Below, piece by piece: positions 1 through 7,105 of a stretch of DNA of 15,606 nt. A program made the position numbers and the translations under genes. Within the stretch, counting starts at the first letter, position 1; each line of letters begins with the position of its first letter. Origin of the DNA: Avidesulfovibrio sp964369685. GTDB lineage: Bacteria; Desulfobacterota; Desulfovibrionia; Desulfovibrionales; Desulfovibrionaceae. The notes under the pieces were generated by a model, which worked only from the letters and a program-made list of their open reading frames with translations, was not told the DNA's origin and searched no databases. The DNA is taken from the NCBI GenBank assembly GCA_964369685.1, contig CAYJFB010000035.1, positions 1 to 15,606 on the forward strand. The letters are read 5' to 3'.

Positions 1-85
1 GCATCAAGCAAGAAGATATATACGCAGAACCCATCAGCCTGTCAAGCGTTTTTTTCAAAAAGATAATCATTTATAAAAAAAATAA

Positions 86-214
86 TTATTTAATATTGTT
101 ATCATAAAGTCTGAACGTGTCGTAAACAAGATCAACACCGCCAAAGTCTACGCGAAAAGCGCCATCGTGGCAAAAAGCAATGCCAACTGAGCCAATGACA
201 AGCCAGCCATCTCT
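86..214 (-). other. Open stretch without start, possible gene remnant
   Basis: On the minus strand a frame stays open from just after a stop at 215-217 to a stop at 86-88 and gives 42 residues with protein-like composition (for example VGIAFCHDGAFRVDFGGVD), but it has no ATG. An overlapping frame starts with ATG at 208-210 and gives a 20-residue hydrophobic peptide ending at 148-150. Neither is recognised. The stretch sits between an AT-rich block (about 55-100) and a tandem repeat, which would suit the decayed end of an old gene, but chance is a fair alternative. Confidence 0.2.
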
Positions 215-216
215 TT

Positions 217-264
217 ATAACAGCTCGTGTTGTGTACAATATAACAGCTCGTGTTGTGTACAAT
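217..264. repeat. 24-bp direct tandem duplication
   Basis: Two exact, adjacent copies of the 24-mer beginning ATAACAGCTCGTG and ending TGTACAAT occupy 217-240 and 241-264. There is no third copy. It lies downstream of rfbB and looks like a recent slippage duplication. No function can be assigned. Confidence 0.9.
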
Positions 265-270
265 CGTTTA

Positions 271-320
271 GCGGCAACAAGGGGGTTCGGGGGAAATGAT
301 TTCCCCCGAAAAAAGAAACC
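271..320 (+). repeat. G-rich palindromic interspersed element, copy 1
   Basis: A left flank GCGGCAACAAGGGGG is followed by a perfect 11-bp stem (286-296 with 300-310, TTCGGGGGAAA paired with TTTCCCCCGAA, 3-nt loop TGA) and then an A-rich tail. The second copy, on the other strand at 4466-4515, shares the flank, hairpin placement and A-rich tail, while the stem bases differ and still pair. It lies 27 bp beyond the rfbB stop. It could act as a 3' stabilising hairpin, but the rfbB-sense strand has no U-tract after the stem, so it is not a standard intrinsic terminator for rfbB. Confidence 0.7.
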
Positions 321-336
321 GCACGCTCAAAATGTT

Positions 337-1395
337 TTAGCGTGTATAATTTTGTTGAATCCATTGTCTGTAAGCACCTGATTGCACACGCTCTGTCCAA
401 CGTGTGTTTTCCAAATACCAGCGCACGGTTTGTTCAAGACCTGATGCAAAGTGGTGTTTGGGTGTCCAATCGAGTTCTTTTTGTATTTTACTGCAATCAA
501 TGGCGTAGCGGAAATCGTGCCCCGGGCGGTCAGTCACAAAGTGAATCAATGTTTCACGCGGTGCGTTTGTTGTCGGTGTGATGTCATCGAGCAAACCGCA
601 AATGGTTTTCACCACGTCAAGATTCGTGCGCTCGGCGTTACCGCCAATATTATACACATCGCCGACACGCCCGGCTTCAAGCACACGATGAATTGCCGCA
701 CAATGATCTTCAACATGGAGCCAATCGCGAATATTTTCGCCTGTCCCGTATACGGGAAGCGGTTTGTTTGCCAAAGCATTCAGAATAACAAGAGGAATGA
801 GTTTTTCAGGGAATTGGCGTGGCCCATAGTTATTGGAACAATTTGTTTGCAATGTCGGAAAGCCATACGTTTCATTAAACGCGCGCACAAGGTGGTCTGC
901 GCCTGCTTTACTTGCAGAGTAGGGGCTATTTGGTGCATAGGGCGTCGATTCGCTGAAGGGCGGATCGTTGGGTTGCAGTGTACCATAGACTTCATCTGTG
1001 GAAACGTGCAGAAAACGGAAGTTTTTTTGTTTATTTTCGGACAGTGTTTTCCACCATTCATGGGTTGTCCGCAACAGGGTTGCCGTGCCGAGAACATTGG
1101 TACGAATAAAAATTTCCGGATCCAAAATCGAACGATCGACATGACTTTCGGCCGCAAAATTCAATACGGCATCGGGTTGATAGGTCTGCAAAAGATGATT
1201 GACTAACTCAGCGTTACCGATATCACCGTGTACAAAGGTATAGTGTCGGTTCTCTGCCAAAGAAGAAAGGTTTTCGGTATTTCCGGAATAAGTCAATTTA
1301 TCCAAATTAATAACCGTATCGCCTGCGGCACAACGAGCCAACACATAACAAGAGCCGATAAAGCCGGCACCGCCGGTAACAAGTAAACAAGCCAT
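337..1395 (-). CDS. rfbB: dTDP-glucose 4,6-dehydratase
   Basis: This cytosolic enzyme of the extended short-chain dehydrogenase family converts dTDP-glucose to dTDP-4-keto-6-deoxyglucose, the second step towards dTDP-rhamnose and related surface sugars. The 352-residue product has the Rossmann motif GGAGFIG at residues 8-14 and AAESHVDRSI near residue 85. The catalytic Thr-Asp-Glu lies in STDEVYG (residues 132-138) and the Tyr-x-x-x-Lys pair in YSASK (Tyr159, Lys163). The run NNYGPRQFPEKLIP is typical of RmlB rather than of UDP-glucose epimerases. Length is normal. ATG at 1395 is preferred over an upstream in-frame TTG because AAGGA sits six bases before it. The genes rmlA, rmlC and rmlD are not adjacent, so this is a detached copy or part of a scattered pathway. 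Confidence 0.95.
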   Translation of the reverse strand: MACLLVTGGAGFIGSCYVLARCAAGDTVINLDKLTYSGNTENLSSLAENRHYTFVHGDIGNAELVNHLLQTYQPDAVLNFAAESHVDRSILDPEIFIRTNVLGTATLLRTTHEWWKTLSENKQKNFRFLHVSTDEVYGTLQPNDPPFSESTPYAPNSPYSASKAGADHLVRAFNETYGFPTLQTNCSNNYGPRQFPEKLIPLVILNALANKPLPVYGTGENIRDWLHVEDHCAAIHRVLEAGRVGDVYNIGGNAERTNLDVVKTICGLLDDITPTTNAPRETLIHFVTDRPGHDFRYAIDCSKIQKELDWTPKHHFASGLEQTVRWYLENTRWTERVQSGAYRQWIQQNYTR

Positions 1396-1496
1396 ATTCA
1401 ATCCTTAAAAAACAAAATGAAAAGTGTTATAAACAAAGACGCTGAGCACTGTTGCTCAATCAACAAACCTCGTGCATCTCTAGGTTATATTTGATT

Positions 1497-1886
1497 TTAC
1501 GAACGGGTTGTCCGATATCCTGTGATTCTGCACATGGCCAAAAGGCTTCCTTCGGCGTCGTGCACTTCAACGTCATAGACGGCAACGCGTGACCCTTGCG
1601 TGACACGTTTTGCTTCGGCGGTCAAAGGCCCTGTTTTTCCTGCTTTGACAAAGGATATTGAACTTTGTGCATTCAGTATCAACACGTCTTCTTGCGTGTT
1701 TGCGGCTGCGGCAAAGGCGATGTCTGCCAACGCAAAAATCGCACCGCCGTGTGCCAAGCCGACACCGTTACGCAACGTATCTTGCAACGGCATTTCTGCC
1801 CGTGCATACCCCTCGGAGACTTCCAAAATATCAATGCTAAGATGTTTTAACAAGGCATCGTGTTCTTGAACAGGGCTTATGGACAT
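1497..1886 (-). CDS. PaaI-family hotdog-fold acyl-CoA thioesterase
   Basis: The 129-residue protein is a small cytosolic hotdog-fold enzyme that should hydrolyse an acyl- or aryl-CoA thioester; the substrate cannot be read from sequence. The family signature is clear: Asn40 followed by LAHGGAIFALAD, giving His46-Gly-Gly and Asp55, at the positions used for catalysis in PaaI-type thioesterases. The second half (SSISFVKAG, then AEAKRVTQGSRVAVYDVEV) matches the central and edge strands of the fold. Length is typical. ATG at 1886 is preceded by GAGGA four bases upstream. It lies 101 bp upstream of rfbB and 84 bp downstream of the DUF721 gene, all in one direction, so cotranscription is possible. 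No phenylacetate genes are near, so the family name should not be taken as the pathway. Confidence 0.88.
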   Translation of the reverse strand: MSISPVQEHDALLKHLSIDILEVSEGYARAEMPLQDTLRNGVGLAHGGAIFALADIAFAAAANTQEDVLILNAQSSISFVKAGKTGPLTAEAKRVTQGSRVAVYDVEVHDAEGSLLAMCRITGYRTTRS

Positions 1887-1970
1887 GGGATCCTCGTTGT
1901 TCTGAAGTGTTGTTTTGGATATAAGATGTGCCTATACCGCGTGTGAAGTCTTTTCTATACAAGAAGAGAG

Positions 1971-2474
1971 TCATGTTTCGTGCAAAAAACGCTTGAGATA
2001 CGCCGCATAACAACGCCCAACCATACCTTTCGGATCAAGCTGTGCTTTACCAAGTAACCCCGGAGGCTTTGCCAGCGGTTCACGAACACGTTGACTCGGA
2101 GTGATTTCTTGAGGAATATCCAAAGCGAGGTGACCGGCAGACAAATGAAACTCAACGCGTGTGAAATACGGTTCGTTCATAAAGGCGTTTGCGCGTTCAA
2201 GGATTTCGGGTACGGAAAAATTGAGTTCAGACAAGGCCATATTGTCTTCCGCACCAATCAACAACAAGCCTTCACGATGTCCCAAAGGCACCGCCAACAG
2301 AGCCAATTCTTCGCCCATGACCATGGCCCAATTGCGCCATAGCTGACTGAGATGAGTACGATCTGTGCCGCCGCAAGGCAAGGCCGCCATAAAAGCGCCT
2401 ATACTCTCGGAGGCATGGCACATTTTTTTTGTGCGTTGCCCTTTACGGGCAGTGCGAGAACGAGATCGTTTCAT
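1971..2474 (-). CDS. DUF721 / DciA-like protein
   Basis: The 167-residue protein has a basic N terminus (residues 1-18, Arg/Lys-rich) and a DUF721 domain at about residues 25-118. The segment LWRNWAMVMGEELA (from residue 45) followed by a small-strand segment (GLLLIGAEDNMALSELNF) matches the family pattern of W-x-x-V-G followed by a hydrophobic strand and a W/M-x-x-E-L helix. DciA proteins of this family bind and help load the replicative helicase DnaB in bacteria lacking DnaC or DnaI. That role is known for the family and inferred here. A C-terminal extension of about 45 residues is not part of the core domain. ATG at 2474 or an in-frame GTG at 2483 could start it; neither has a strong ribosome binding site. 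Confidence 0.75.
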   Translation of the reverse strand: MKRSRSRTARKGQRTKKMCHASESIGAFMAALPCGGTDRTHLSQLWRNWAMVMGEELALLAVPLGHREGLLLIGAEDNMALSELNFSVPEILERANAFMNEPYFTRVEFHLSAGHLALDIPQEITPSQRVREPLAKPPGLLGKAQLDPKGMVGRCYAAYLKRFLHET

Positions 2475-2615
2475 GACAGACACAACATGTTTTACTTACT
2501 AAAAATGCTATTTGGACAACCTATCAAACGGCCTATGACACAGATCCTCAGCCGACATAACGTTTATCGACAATATACAAAGACACCACAGCAACAGAGA
2601 TGCTCATGTGTACGT

Positions 2616-2921
2616 TTACCACTGTGAAAGTACACGACCTTGTTTGTCTTTAAAAGACCCCACAAGAATAAAAATAAAATCAATCAACGCCCAGATACCC
2701 AAGCCGCCAAGGGTAATAATTTGCAAAATGCCCGTACCTATTTTACCGACATAAAAACGATGAATACCTAAACATCCAAGAAAAAAACACATCAACGCCG
2801 CCGCCGCACGGCTCTTTGGACTGATTGACCCCATAGGCTGTGTGGGAGCGGGTTGACCGCAATGCGGACAAATGGTCGCTTCAGGCGAAACCGCTTGGTG
2901 ACACGACGAACACTGTGCCAT
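2616..2921 (-). CDS. Zinc-ribbon TM2 domain membrane protein
   Basis: The 101-residue protein starts with a four-cysteine zinc ribbon (Cys4, Cys7, Cys18, Cys21 in two CxxC pairs). A short Pro/Gln linker leads to a TM2 domain at residues 38-98. It shows two hydrophobic helices (about 38-55 and 65-88) joined by the family hallmark LGIHRFYVGK and followed by a charged KDKQGR tail. TM2 proteins sit in the inner membrane; their biochemical role is unknown. The start is firm: AAAGGAG lies six bases before ATG 2921. The gene is upstream of the DUF721 gene on the same strand with 141 bp between them. Confidence 0.9.
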   Translation of the reverse strand: MAQCSSCHQAVSPEATICPHCGQPAPTQPMGSISPKSRAAAALMCFFLGCLGIHRFYVGKIGTGILQIITLGGLGIWALIDFIFILVGSFKDKQGRVLSQW

Positions 2922-2953
2922 AAAAAACTCCTTTAATCATAACATATTGTCTC

Positions 2954-3010
2954 GCTTGAACTGCGTCATGTACATACTGCAAGGTCTTGTTTACACACCG
3001 CAGTTCAAGC
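2954..3010 (-). terminator. Long-loop inverted repeat downstream of lpdA
   Basis: A perfect 12-bp inverted repeat (GCTTGAACTGCG at 2954-2965, CGCAGTTCAAGC at 2999-3010) with a 33-nt loop begins 17 bp after the lpdA stop. It could end lpdA transcription or protect the 3' end, but no T-run follows. The arm sequence CCGCAGTTCAA also occurs upstream of lpdA at 4549-4559. Confidence 0.45.
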
Positions 3011-3026
3011 CGCGTAGAGACGCTTT

Positions 3027-4430
3027 TCACTCATGCATGGACAACGCCGTTTCAAAGAGGCCTTCAGCCAAAGTTGGATGGGCATGAATGGTATTGATGA
3101 GATCGTCAATGGTCGCACCGAGTTGAATGGCAAGTGTTGCTTCTGCCACCAGGTCGGTTGCGTGTGCGCCTGCGATATGCACACCAAGAACCGTGCCTTT
3201 TTCGGCTTCTGCCACAATTTTAAACAACCCGGGCAATTCACCCATGGCTTGCGCTTTACCCAATTCACGCACATTCATGGTTGCGATGCGCACTGAATAC
3301 CCTGCTTCAACAGCCTGAGCTTCACTCAAACCCACACAACCGATTTCAGGGGAGGTAAAAATGCCCGAGGGCACAGCTTTATAGTCCATGGGGGTGGTTG
3401 TGCCACAGATGTTTTTGACAGCGCAAAGTCCTTCCATAGCCGCCACATGCGCCAACATGACCTTTGCAGGCCCCAAAACGTCACCGATGGCATAAATATT
3501 TTCAATAGCTGTTTGCATGGTGTCGTTCACAACAATCCAACCGCGCGTATCGAGAACAACACCGTTTTCGTTGAGTCCCATATCTTTTGTGTTGGGCACG
3601 CGACCGACGGTAACCAGCACTTTTTCTGCTTCAAAGGGTGTTTCTTTGCTTTGTGCGGCAGTCGGTTTTTCAATGAACGGCGACACACCAATGACACCGC
3701 GCACAACGCCGTTTTCGACAACAACATCTTTCAAGGTGCGTCCTGTTTCACAAACAATGCGGCGTTTTTTCATTTCTTTACGCAGGAGAGCGCGCATGTC
3801 TGCATCAACGGAAGGCAGAGGCAAAATATCGTTTTGACCTTCAATAAGGGTCACTTTTGCACCAAACGCGTGATAAATAAACGCCATTTCACAACCAATC
3901 ACGCCACCGCCGACAATAACCACAGAGGCAGGAATGCTTTCAAGATTCAAGGCATCGTCACTGCTGATGATGTGTTTGTGATCAAAGGGGAGGGTTGGCA
4001 GAGAAAGCACACTTGAACCTGTTGCCACAATCAACACGTCGTGTTCAATGTGTTCTTCGTTGACTTGTGTGTTTTTTGTATTGACAAGTGTGGCTTGTCC
4101 ACGGAGAAGACGAATGCCGAGTTTTGTGCAGGTCTTTTCTAAACCGCCACGCAACACATCACAGACTTTATCCTTCCGCGTACGCACGGCCACGGCATCA
4201 ATGGTTGGTGTGCCGCTTCCGACAACGCCAAACTCTGAAAGGCGTAAGGCCAATTCCAAGGCATCAGCCGAAGCTTTAAGCGTCTTTGTGGGAATACACC
4301 CCCAATTCAAACATGTTCCGCCCAAAGCTTCGCGCTCAATAAGCGTCACTTGCAAACCCGCGCGCGCCGCGGCAAAAGCCGCCGTATAGCCACCGGGACC
4401 ACCACCAATAACAGTCAGCCGTTGAGACAT
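3027..4430 (-). CDS. lpdA: Dihydrolipoamide dehydrogenase (E3)
   Basis: The enzyme is an FAD- and NAD-dependent flavoprotein that reoxidises dihydrolipoyl groups of 2-oxoacid dehydrogenase or glycine cleavage complexes. The 467-residue product has an N-terminal FAD-binding GGGPGG (residues 9-14). The redox-active disulfide lies in GGTCLNWGCIPTKTL (Cys40, Cys45), the NAD-binding Rossmann motif is VVIVGGGVIGCE, and a second FAD motif is IYAIGDV. The C-terminal HAHPTLAE carries the His451-Glu456 pair. All key residues are intact and length is normal. ATG at 4430 is chosen because AGGAG precedes it by five bases. An upstream TTG would add 43 residues translated from the hairpin region, including a six-lysine run, which is implausible. 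No E1, E2 or glycine cleavage genes adjoin it, so its partner complex is unknown. Confidence 0.95.
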   Translation of the reverse strand: MSQRLTVIGGGPGGYTAAFAAARAGLQVTLIEREALGGTCLNWGCIPTKTLKASADALELALRLSEFGVVGSGTPTIDAVAVRTRKDKVCDVLRGGLEKTCTKLGIRLLRGQATLVNTKNTQVNEEHIEHDVLIVATGSSVLSLPTLPFDHKHIISSDDALNLESIPASVVIVGGGVIGCEMAFIYHAFGAKVTLIEGQNDILPLPSVDADMRALLRKEMKKRRIVCETGRTLKDVVVENGVVRGVIGVSPFIEKPTAAQSKETPFEAEKVLVTVGRVPNTKDMGLNENGVVLDTRGWIVVNDTMQTAIENIYAIGDVLGPAKVMLAHVAAMEGLCAVKNICGTTTPMDYKAVPSGIFTSPEIGCVGLSEAQAVEAGYSVRIATMNVRELGKAQAMGELPGLFKIVAEAEKGTVLGVHIAGAHATDLVAEATLAIQLGATIDDLINTIHAHPTLAEGLFETALSMHE

Positions 4431-4465
4431 ATCATCTCCTGTTGTTGTTTTTTGCTTTCTTTTTT

Positions 4466-4515
4466 TCTTTTTCTTTTTCTGGGGGGCATTGCCCCCCAGA
4501 CCCCCTTGTTCCTGC
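4466..4515 (-). repeat. G-rich palindromic interspersed element, copy 2
   Basis: Read on the minus strand it shows GCAGGAACAAGGGGGT, a perfect 9-bp stem (CTGGGGGGC at 4479-4487 paired with GCCCCCCAG at 4491-4499, 3-nt loop), then an A/G-rich tail. This parallels the copy at 271-320. It lies in the leader of lpdA, ending about 35 bp before the start codon. Confidence 0.7.
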
Positions 4516-4553
4516 GGCATCTCAACACCGCTACGCAGTATTGAGATGCCGCA
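4513..4553. repeat. 13-bp perfect inverted repeat between rnhA and lpdA
   Basis: TGCGGCATCTCAA (4513-4525) pairs perfectly with TTGAGATGCCGCA (4541-4553) across a 15-nt loop. It directly abuts the G-rich element, so the rnhA-lpdA gap carries two successive hairpins. Neither direction has a T-run after it. It may be an attenuator or an rnhA 3' end. Confidence 0.6.
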
Positions 4554-4608
4554 GTTCAAACGGCTCTGAAAGTCTGTTCACCAAAAAAAACTCGACAACA
4601 ATGAAGCG

Positions 4609-5076
4609 CTATGATGCAAAACCTGTATCTTGCGGCAAATTGGAACGTCCTGCTTCTGTACGCGCCAATTCATCACAACGTTCATTTTCCGGATGACCTG
4701 CGTGTCCGCGTACCCAGCAAAAACGCACTTGATGTTTATCCATCACGCTTTGTAGGCGTTGCCACAGGTCTTGATTTTTAACAGGTTTTTTCGCTGCGGT
4801 TTTCCAACCGTTTTTTTGCCACTGAGCCAACCATTTTTTTTCAACGGCATTACGCACATATTGCGAATCCGTATACAATTCCACCGAACAAGGTTCTTTC
4901 AGTGCTTCCAAGGCCATAATGGCGGCGAACATTTCCATTCGGTTGTTGGTGGTACAGGCAAAACCGCCCGACAAACTTTTTTCTGCTTCGCCGCAACGTA
5001 AAATAGCGGCCCAACCGCCGGAACCCGGATTGCCGAGGCATGAACCGTCTGTAAACACCGTAACTGCTTTCATCAT
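4609..5076 (-). CDS. rnhA: Ribonuclease HI
   Basis: RNase HI cleaves the RNA strand of RNA-DNA hybrids, removing R-loops and replication primers. The 155-residue product has the complete catalytic set: Asp10 in FTDGSCLGNPG, Glu48 in NNRMEMFA, Asp70 in YTDSQYV, His125 in VRGHAGHPEN and Asp135 in NERCDELA. These sit at or within one residue of the Escherichia coli enzyme. The basic-protrusion region (residues 85-103, Lys/Trp-rich) is present, so it is the classical type I form. Two adjacent ATGs (5076 and 5073) can start it and no strong ribosome binding site is visible. It is on the lpdA strand, with a 178-bp hairpin-bearing gap before lpdA. Confidence 0.95.
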   Translation of the reverse strand: MMKAVTVFTDGSCLGNPGSGGWAAILRCGEAEKSLSGGFACTTNNRMEMFAAIMALEALKEPCSVELYTDSQYVRNAVEKKWLAQWQKNGWKTAAKKPVKNQDLWQRLQSVMDKHQVRFCWVRGHAGHPENERCDELARTEAGRSNLPQDTGFAS

Positions 5077-5299
5077 GGCACAACACTTTTTTGCGTGGAC
5101 TGTTTATCTTCCGTCATTGACGTGTAAAAAACAATTGTTTTAAGGCCTCTAGCCTTGTAAAACAACTGATTATTTTATCCAAAAAAAACGTTTCTCGCAA
5201 GTCATCTGCTGTTGTTATTTTTTTAAAATATTTTAAGTACGGTTCATAATTCAGGGCATACGACGAGGCATGCTGTGTTTCCCTTTTCTTTTCCTCAGA

Positions 5300-5346
5300 A
5301 AGATAAAAATTAAGGTGAATGACACATATTGTGTCATTCACCTTAA
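5300..5346 (-). terminator. Intrinsic terminator of eno
   Basis: A perfect 17-bp stem (TTAAGGTGAATGACACA at 5310-5326 with its complement at 5330-5346, 3-nt loop) is followed on the minus strand by TTTTTATC. It lies 24 bp after the eno stop: a textbook rho-independent terminator. Confidence 0.92.
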
Positions 5347-5370
5347 TGAATATGAGAGGGGAAGAAGGAA

Positions 5371-6666
5371 TTATTCTGCGGGTTCTTCGTGCATGGAAGC
5401 AAGCACGGGACCGTAGTAGATCGCCATATCTTCGAGGTCTTCTTCGATCCGCAACAGTTGGTTATATTTTGCCAAACGGTCACTGCGGCAAAGCGAACCG
5501 GTTTTAATTTGTCCTGAGTTCACACCCACAGCCAAATCAGCGATGAAGGCGTCTTCGGTTTCACCGGAACGATGGGAAATCACAGTGGTGTAACCGGCTT
5601 GTTTGGCCATTTCAATGGCATCGAGGGTTTCCGTCAGTGTGCCGATTTGGTTCACTTTAATCAAGATGGAGTTTGCCAAACCTTCTTCAATACCTTGTGC
5701 GAGAATATCGGGATTGGTGACAAACAAATCATCACCGACGAGTTGAATGCTGTCGCCCAACGCGTCGGTCAGGATACGCCAACCGTCCCAATCATTTTCG
5801 GCCAAGCCGTCTTCGATAGAAATCAAAGGATATTTCGCGGTAAATTCACCGAGCCAGTCACTCATTTCACGATTGCTGAGGCTTTTGCCTTCGCCTTCGA
5901 GCACATATTTACCGTCTTTATAGAATTCGGAAGCCGCCGCGTCGACAGCCAAAGCAATTTCAGTACCGGGGTTGTAGCCGGCTTCGTTGATTGCACGCAA
6001 AATATATTGGAAGGCTTCGTCATGATTTTTCAAATTGGGAGCAAAGCCGCCCTCATCACCGACGCTGGTGATGTGTTTATCTGCGGCAAGAATCGCTTTA
6101 AGACTATGGAAAACTTCCGCACCCATGCGCAGGCCATCAGCAAAGGTTTGCGCACCGATAGGCATGATCATAAATTCTTGAATATCAAGGTTATTGGGAG
6201 CGTGTGCGCCGCCATTGATAATATTCATCAAAGGCACAGGCAATACTTTGGCATTAACACCGCCAAGATATTGATACAAAGGCAACCCGAGCACTTCGGC
6301 GGCGGCACGAGCCGTAGCCAAAGAAACGCCCAACATGGCGTTGGCGCCGAGACGAGCTTTGTTGTCGGTTCCGTCCAGATCCAACAGCGTGTTATCAACA
6401 AGAACCTGACGCAAGGCATCAAGACCGACAATGGCTTCGGCAATTTCACCGTTGACGTGTTCAACAGCTTTTTGTACGCCTTTACCGAGATAACGGCCTT
6501 TGTCACCGTCGCGCATTTCCAGTGCTTCACGGCTTCCCGTAGATGCGCCGGAAGGCACAGCCGCACGTCCTACATGACCGGAATCCAACGAAACTTCAAC
6601 TTCAACAGTGGGGTTACCGCGGGAATCCAAAATTTCGCGAGCCCAAACAGACGCAATCACAGCCAT
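5371..6666 (-). CDS. eno: Enolase (phosphopyruvate hydratase)
   Basis: Enolase interconverts 2-phosphoglycerate and phosphoenolpyruvate in glycolysis and gluconeogenesis. The 431-residue product is of usual length and carries the full active site: His155 and Glu164 in GGAHAPNNLDIQEF, Glu205 in GDEGGFAPN, and magnesium ligands Asp242, Glu285 and Asp312. It also has Lys337 in LIKVNQIGTLTET, His365-Arg366-Ser367 in SHRSGETED, and Lys388. AAGGAG lies eight bases before ATG 6666. It stands alone, with a strong terminator downstream and a divergent intergenic region upstream, so it is probably monocistronic. The short C-terminal tail after residue 415 is acidic and unremarkable. Confidence 0.98.
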   Translation of the reverse strand: MAVIASVWAREILDSRGNPTVEVEVSLDSGHVGRAAVPSGASTGSREALEMRDGDKGRYLGKGVQKAVEHVNGEIAEAIVGLDALRQVLVDNTLLDLDGTDNKARLGANAMLGVSLATARAAAEVLGLPLYQYLGGVNAKVLPVPLMNIINGGAHAPNNLDIQEFMIMPIGAQTFADGLRMGAEVFHSLKAILAADKHITSVGDEGGFAPNLKNHDEAFQYILRAINEAGYNPGTEIALAVDAAASEFYKDGKYVLEGEGKSLSNREMSDWLGEFTAKYPLISIEDGLAENDWDGWRILTDALGDSIQLVGDDLFVTNPDILAQGIEEGLANSILIKVNQIGTLTETLDAIEMAKQAGYTTVISHRSGETEDAFIADLAVGVNSGQIKTGSLCRSDRLAKYNQLLRIEEDLEDMAIYYGPVLASMHEEPAE

Positions 6667-6726
6667 GAGTCTTTCTCCTTAAAAAATAAAGGTCTGCCCC
6701 AATTCAGTCGGTATCGGACACAGGGG

Positions 6727-6755
6727 CATATGGCATTCGATACCACTTGTGCCAA
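6727..6755 (-). promoter_or_regulatory. Possible eno promoter
   Basis: On the minus strand TTGGCA (6750-6755) and CATATG (6727-6732) are 17 bp apart. The -35 box is good and the -10 box weak (three of six matches). It would give a leader of about 50 nt before eno. Confidence 0.25.
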
Positions 6756-6976
6756 CAACTCTATGCGATGGGAAATCCGAAAAGACCAAGACAACACATA
6801 AAGAATCAACACAAACGCATAAACAATACCACATTCTCTCCTCTTCTGCAATGCAACACTTGCCCCTTTTCGCACAATAGAAAAACACAAAAAATACCCC
6901 CTGTACACCGAATAAAGTGACTCATCATGCATTCATATCATACACAGATCGAACACACGCTTACACACATAACAGG

Positions 6977-7005
6977 TTGCTAAAGGGCTTTTGATTTTGT
7001 ATAAA
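6977..7005 (+). promoter_or_regulatory. Probable sigma-70-type promoter for the receiver/TPR-larB-dgkA set
   Basis: TTGCTA (6977-6982) and TATAAA (7000-7005) are separated by an ideal 17 bp. Transcription would start near 7012, about 95 bases before the start at 7106. No better candidate is visible in the region. Confidence 0.5.
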
Positions 7006-7105
7006 GATACATGTTGTCGTAGAGAGTGTCGAGATTATCTAGATGGAGATTGTTTGTTCAGACATTGCGACGTGTATCGGTATATGATTTTTTTTTGGAT
7101 ATGAT

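Larger units (their letters stand above)
6667..7105. other. Divergent intergenic region between eno and the receiver/TPR gene
   Basis: No supported gene lies in these 439 bases. The open frames on the minus strand lack ribosome binding sites and family resemblance. The region should hold the promoters of both flanking genes. It is rich in short CA-containing runs (about 6780-6970) that look like untranslated spacer. Confidence 0.7.

Noticed and set aside
215..400. 61-residue minus-strand frame ending in two repeats of CTQHELL
   Set aside because: It overlaps the rfbB 3' end, and its repeated end is only the 24-bp duplication translated. No ribosome binding site or family resemblance.
451..1206. 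251-residue plus-strand open frame
   Set aside because: It is antisense to rfbB, whose catalytic motifs are intact; the composition (Cys/Ile/Arg-rich) is that of a shadow frame.
4479..4515. G-quadruplex in the lpdA leader
   Set aside because: Only two G-runs are on one strand and each is matched by an adjacent C-run, so a hairpin is the likely structure.
5114..5341. 75-residue minus-strand frame between eno and rnhA
   Set aside because: Its only start (GTG) lies inside the eno terminator stem and has no in-frame ATG. The later part looks somewhat protein-like, so a remnant cannot be excluded.
5572..6801. 409-residue plus-strand open frame
   Set aside because: It is antisense to eno across the full active site. 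Long shadow frames are common opposite highly biased genes.
6657..6932. 91-residue minus-strand frame upstream of eno
   Set aside because: It overlaps the eno start and ribosome binding site, with Cys/aromatic-rich sequence and no family.
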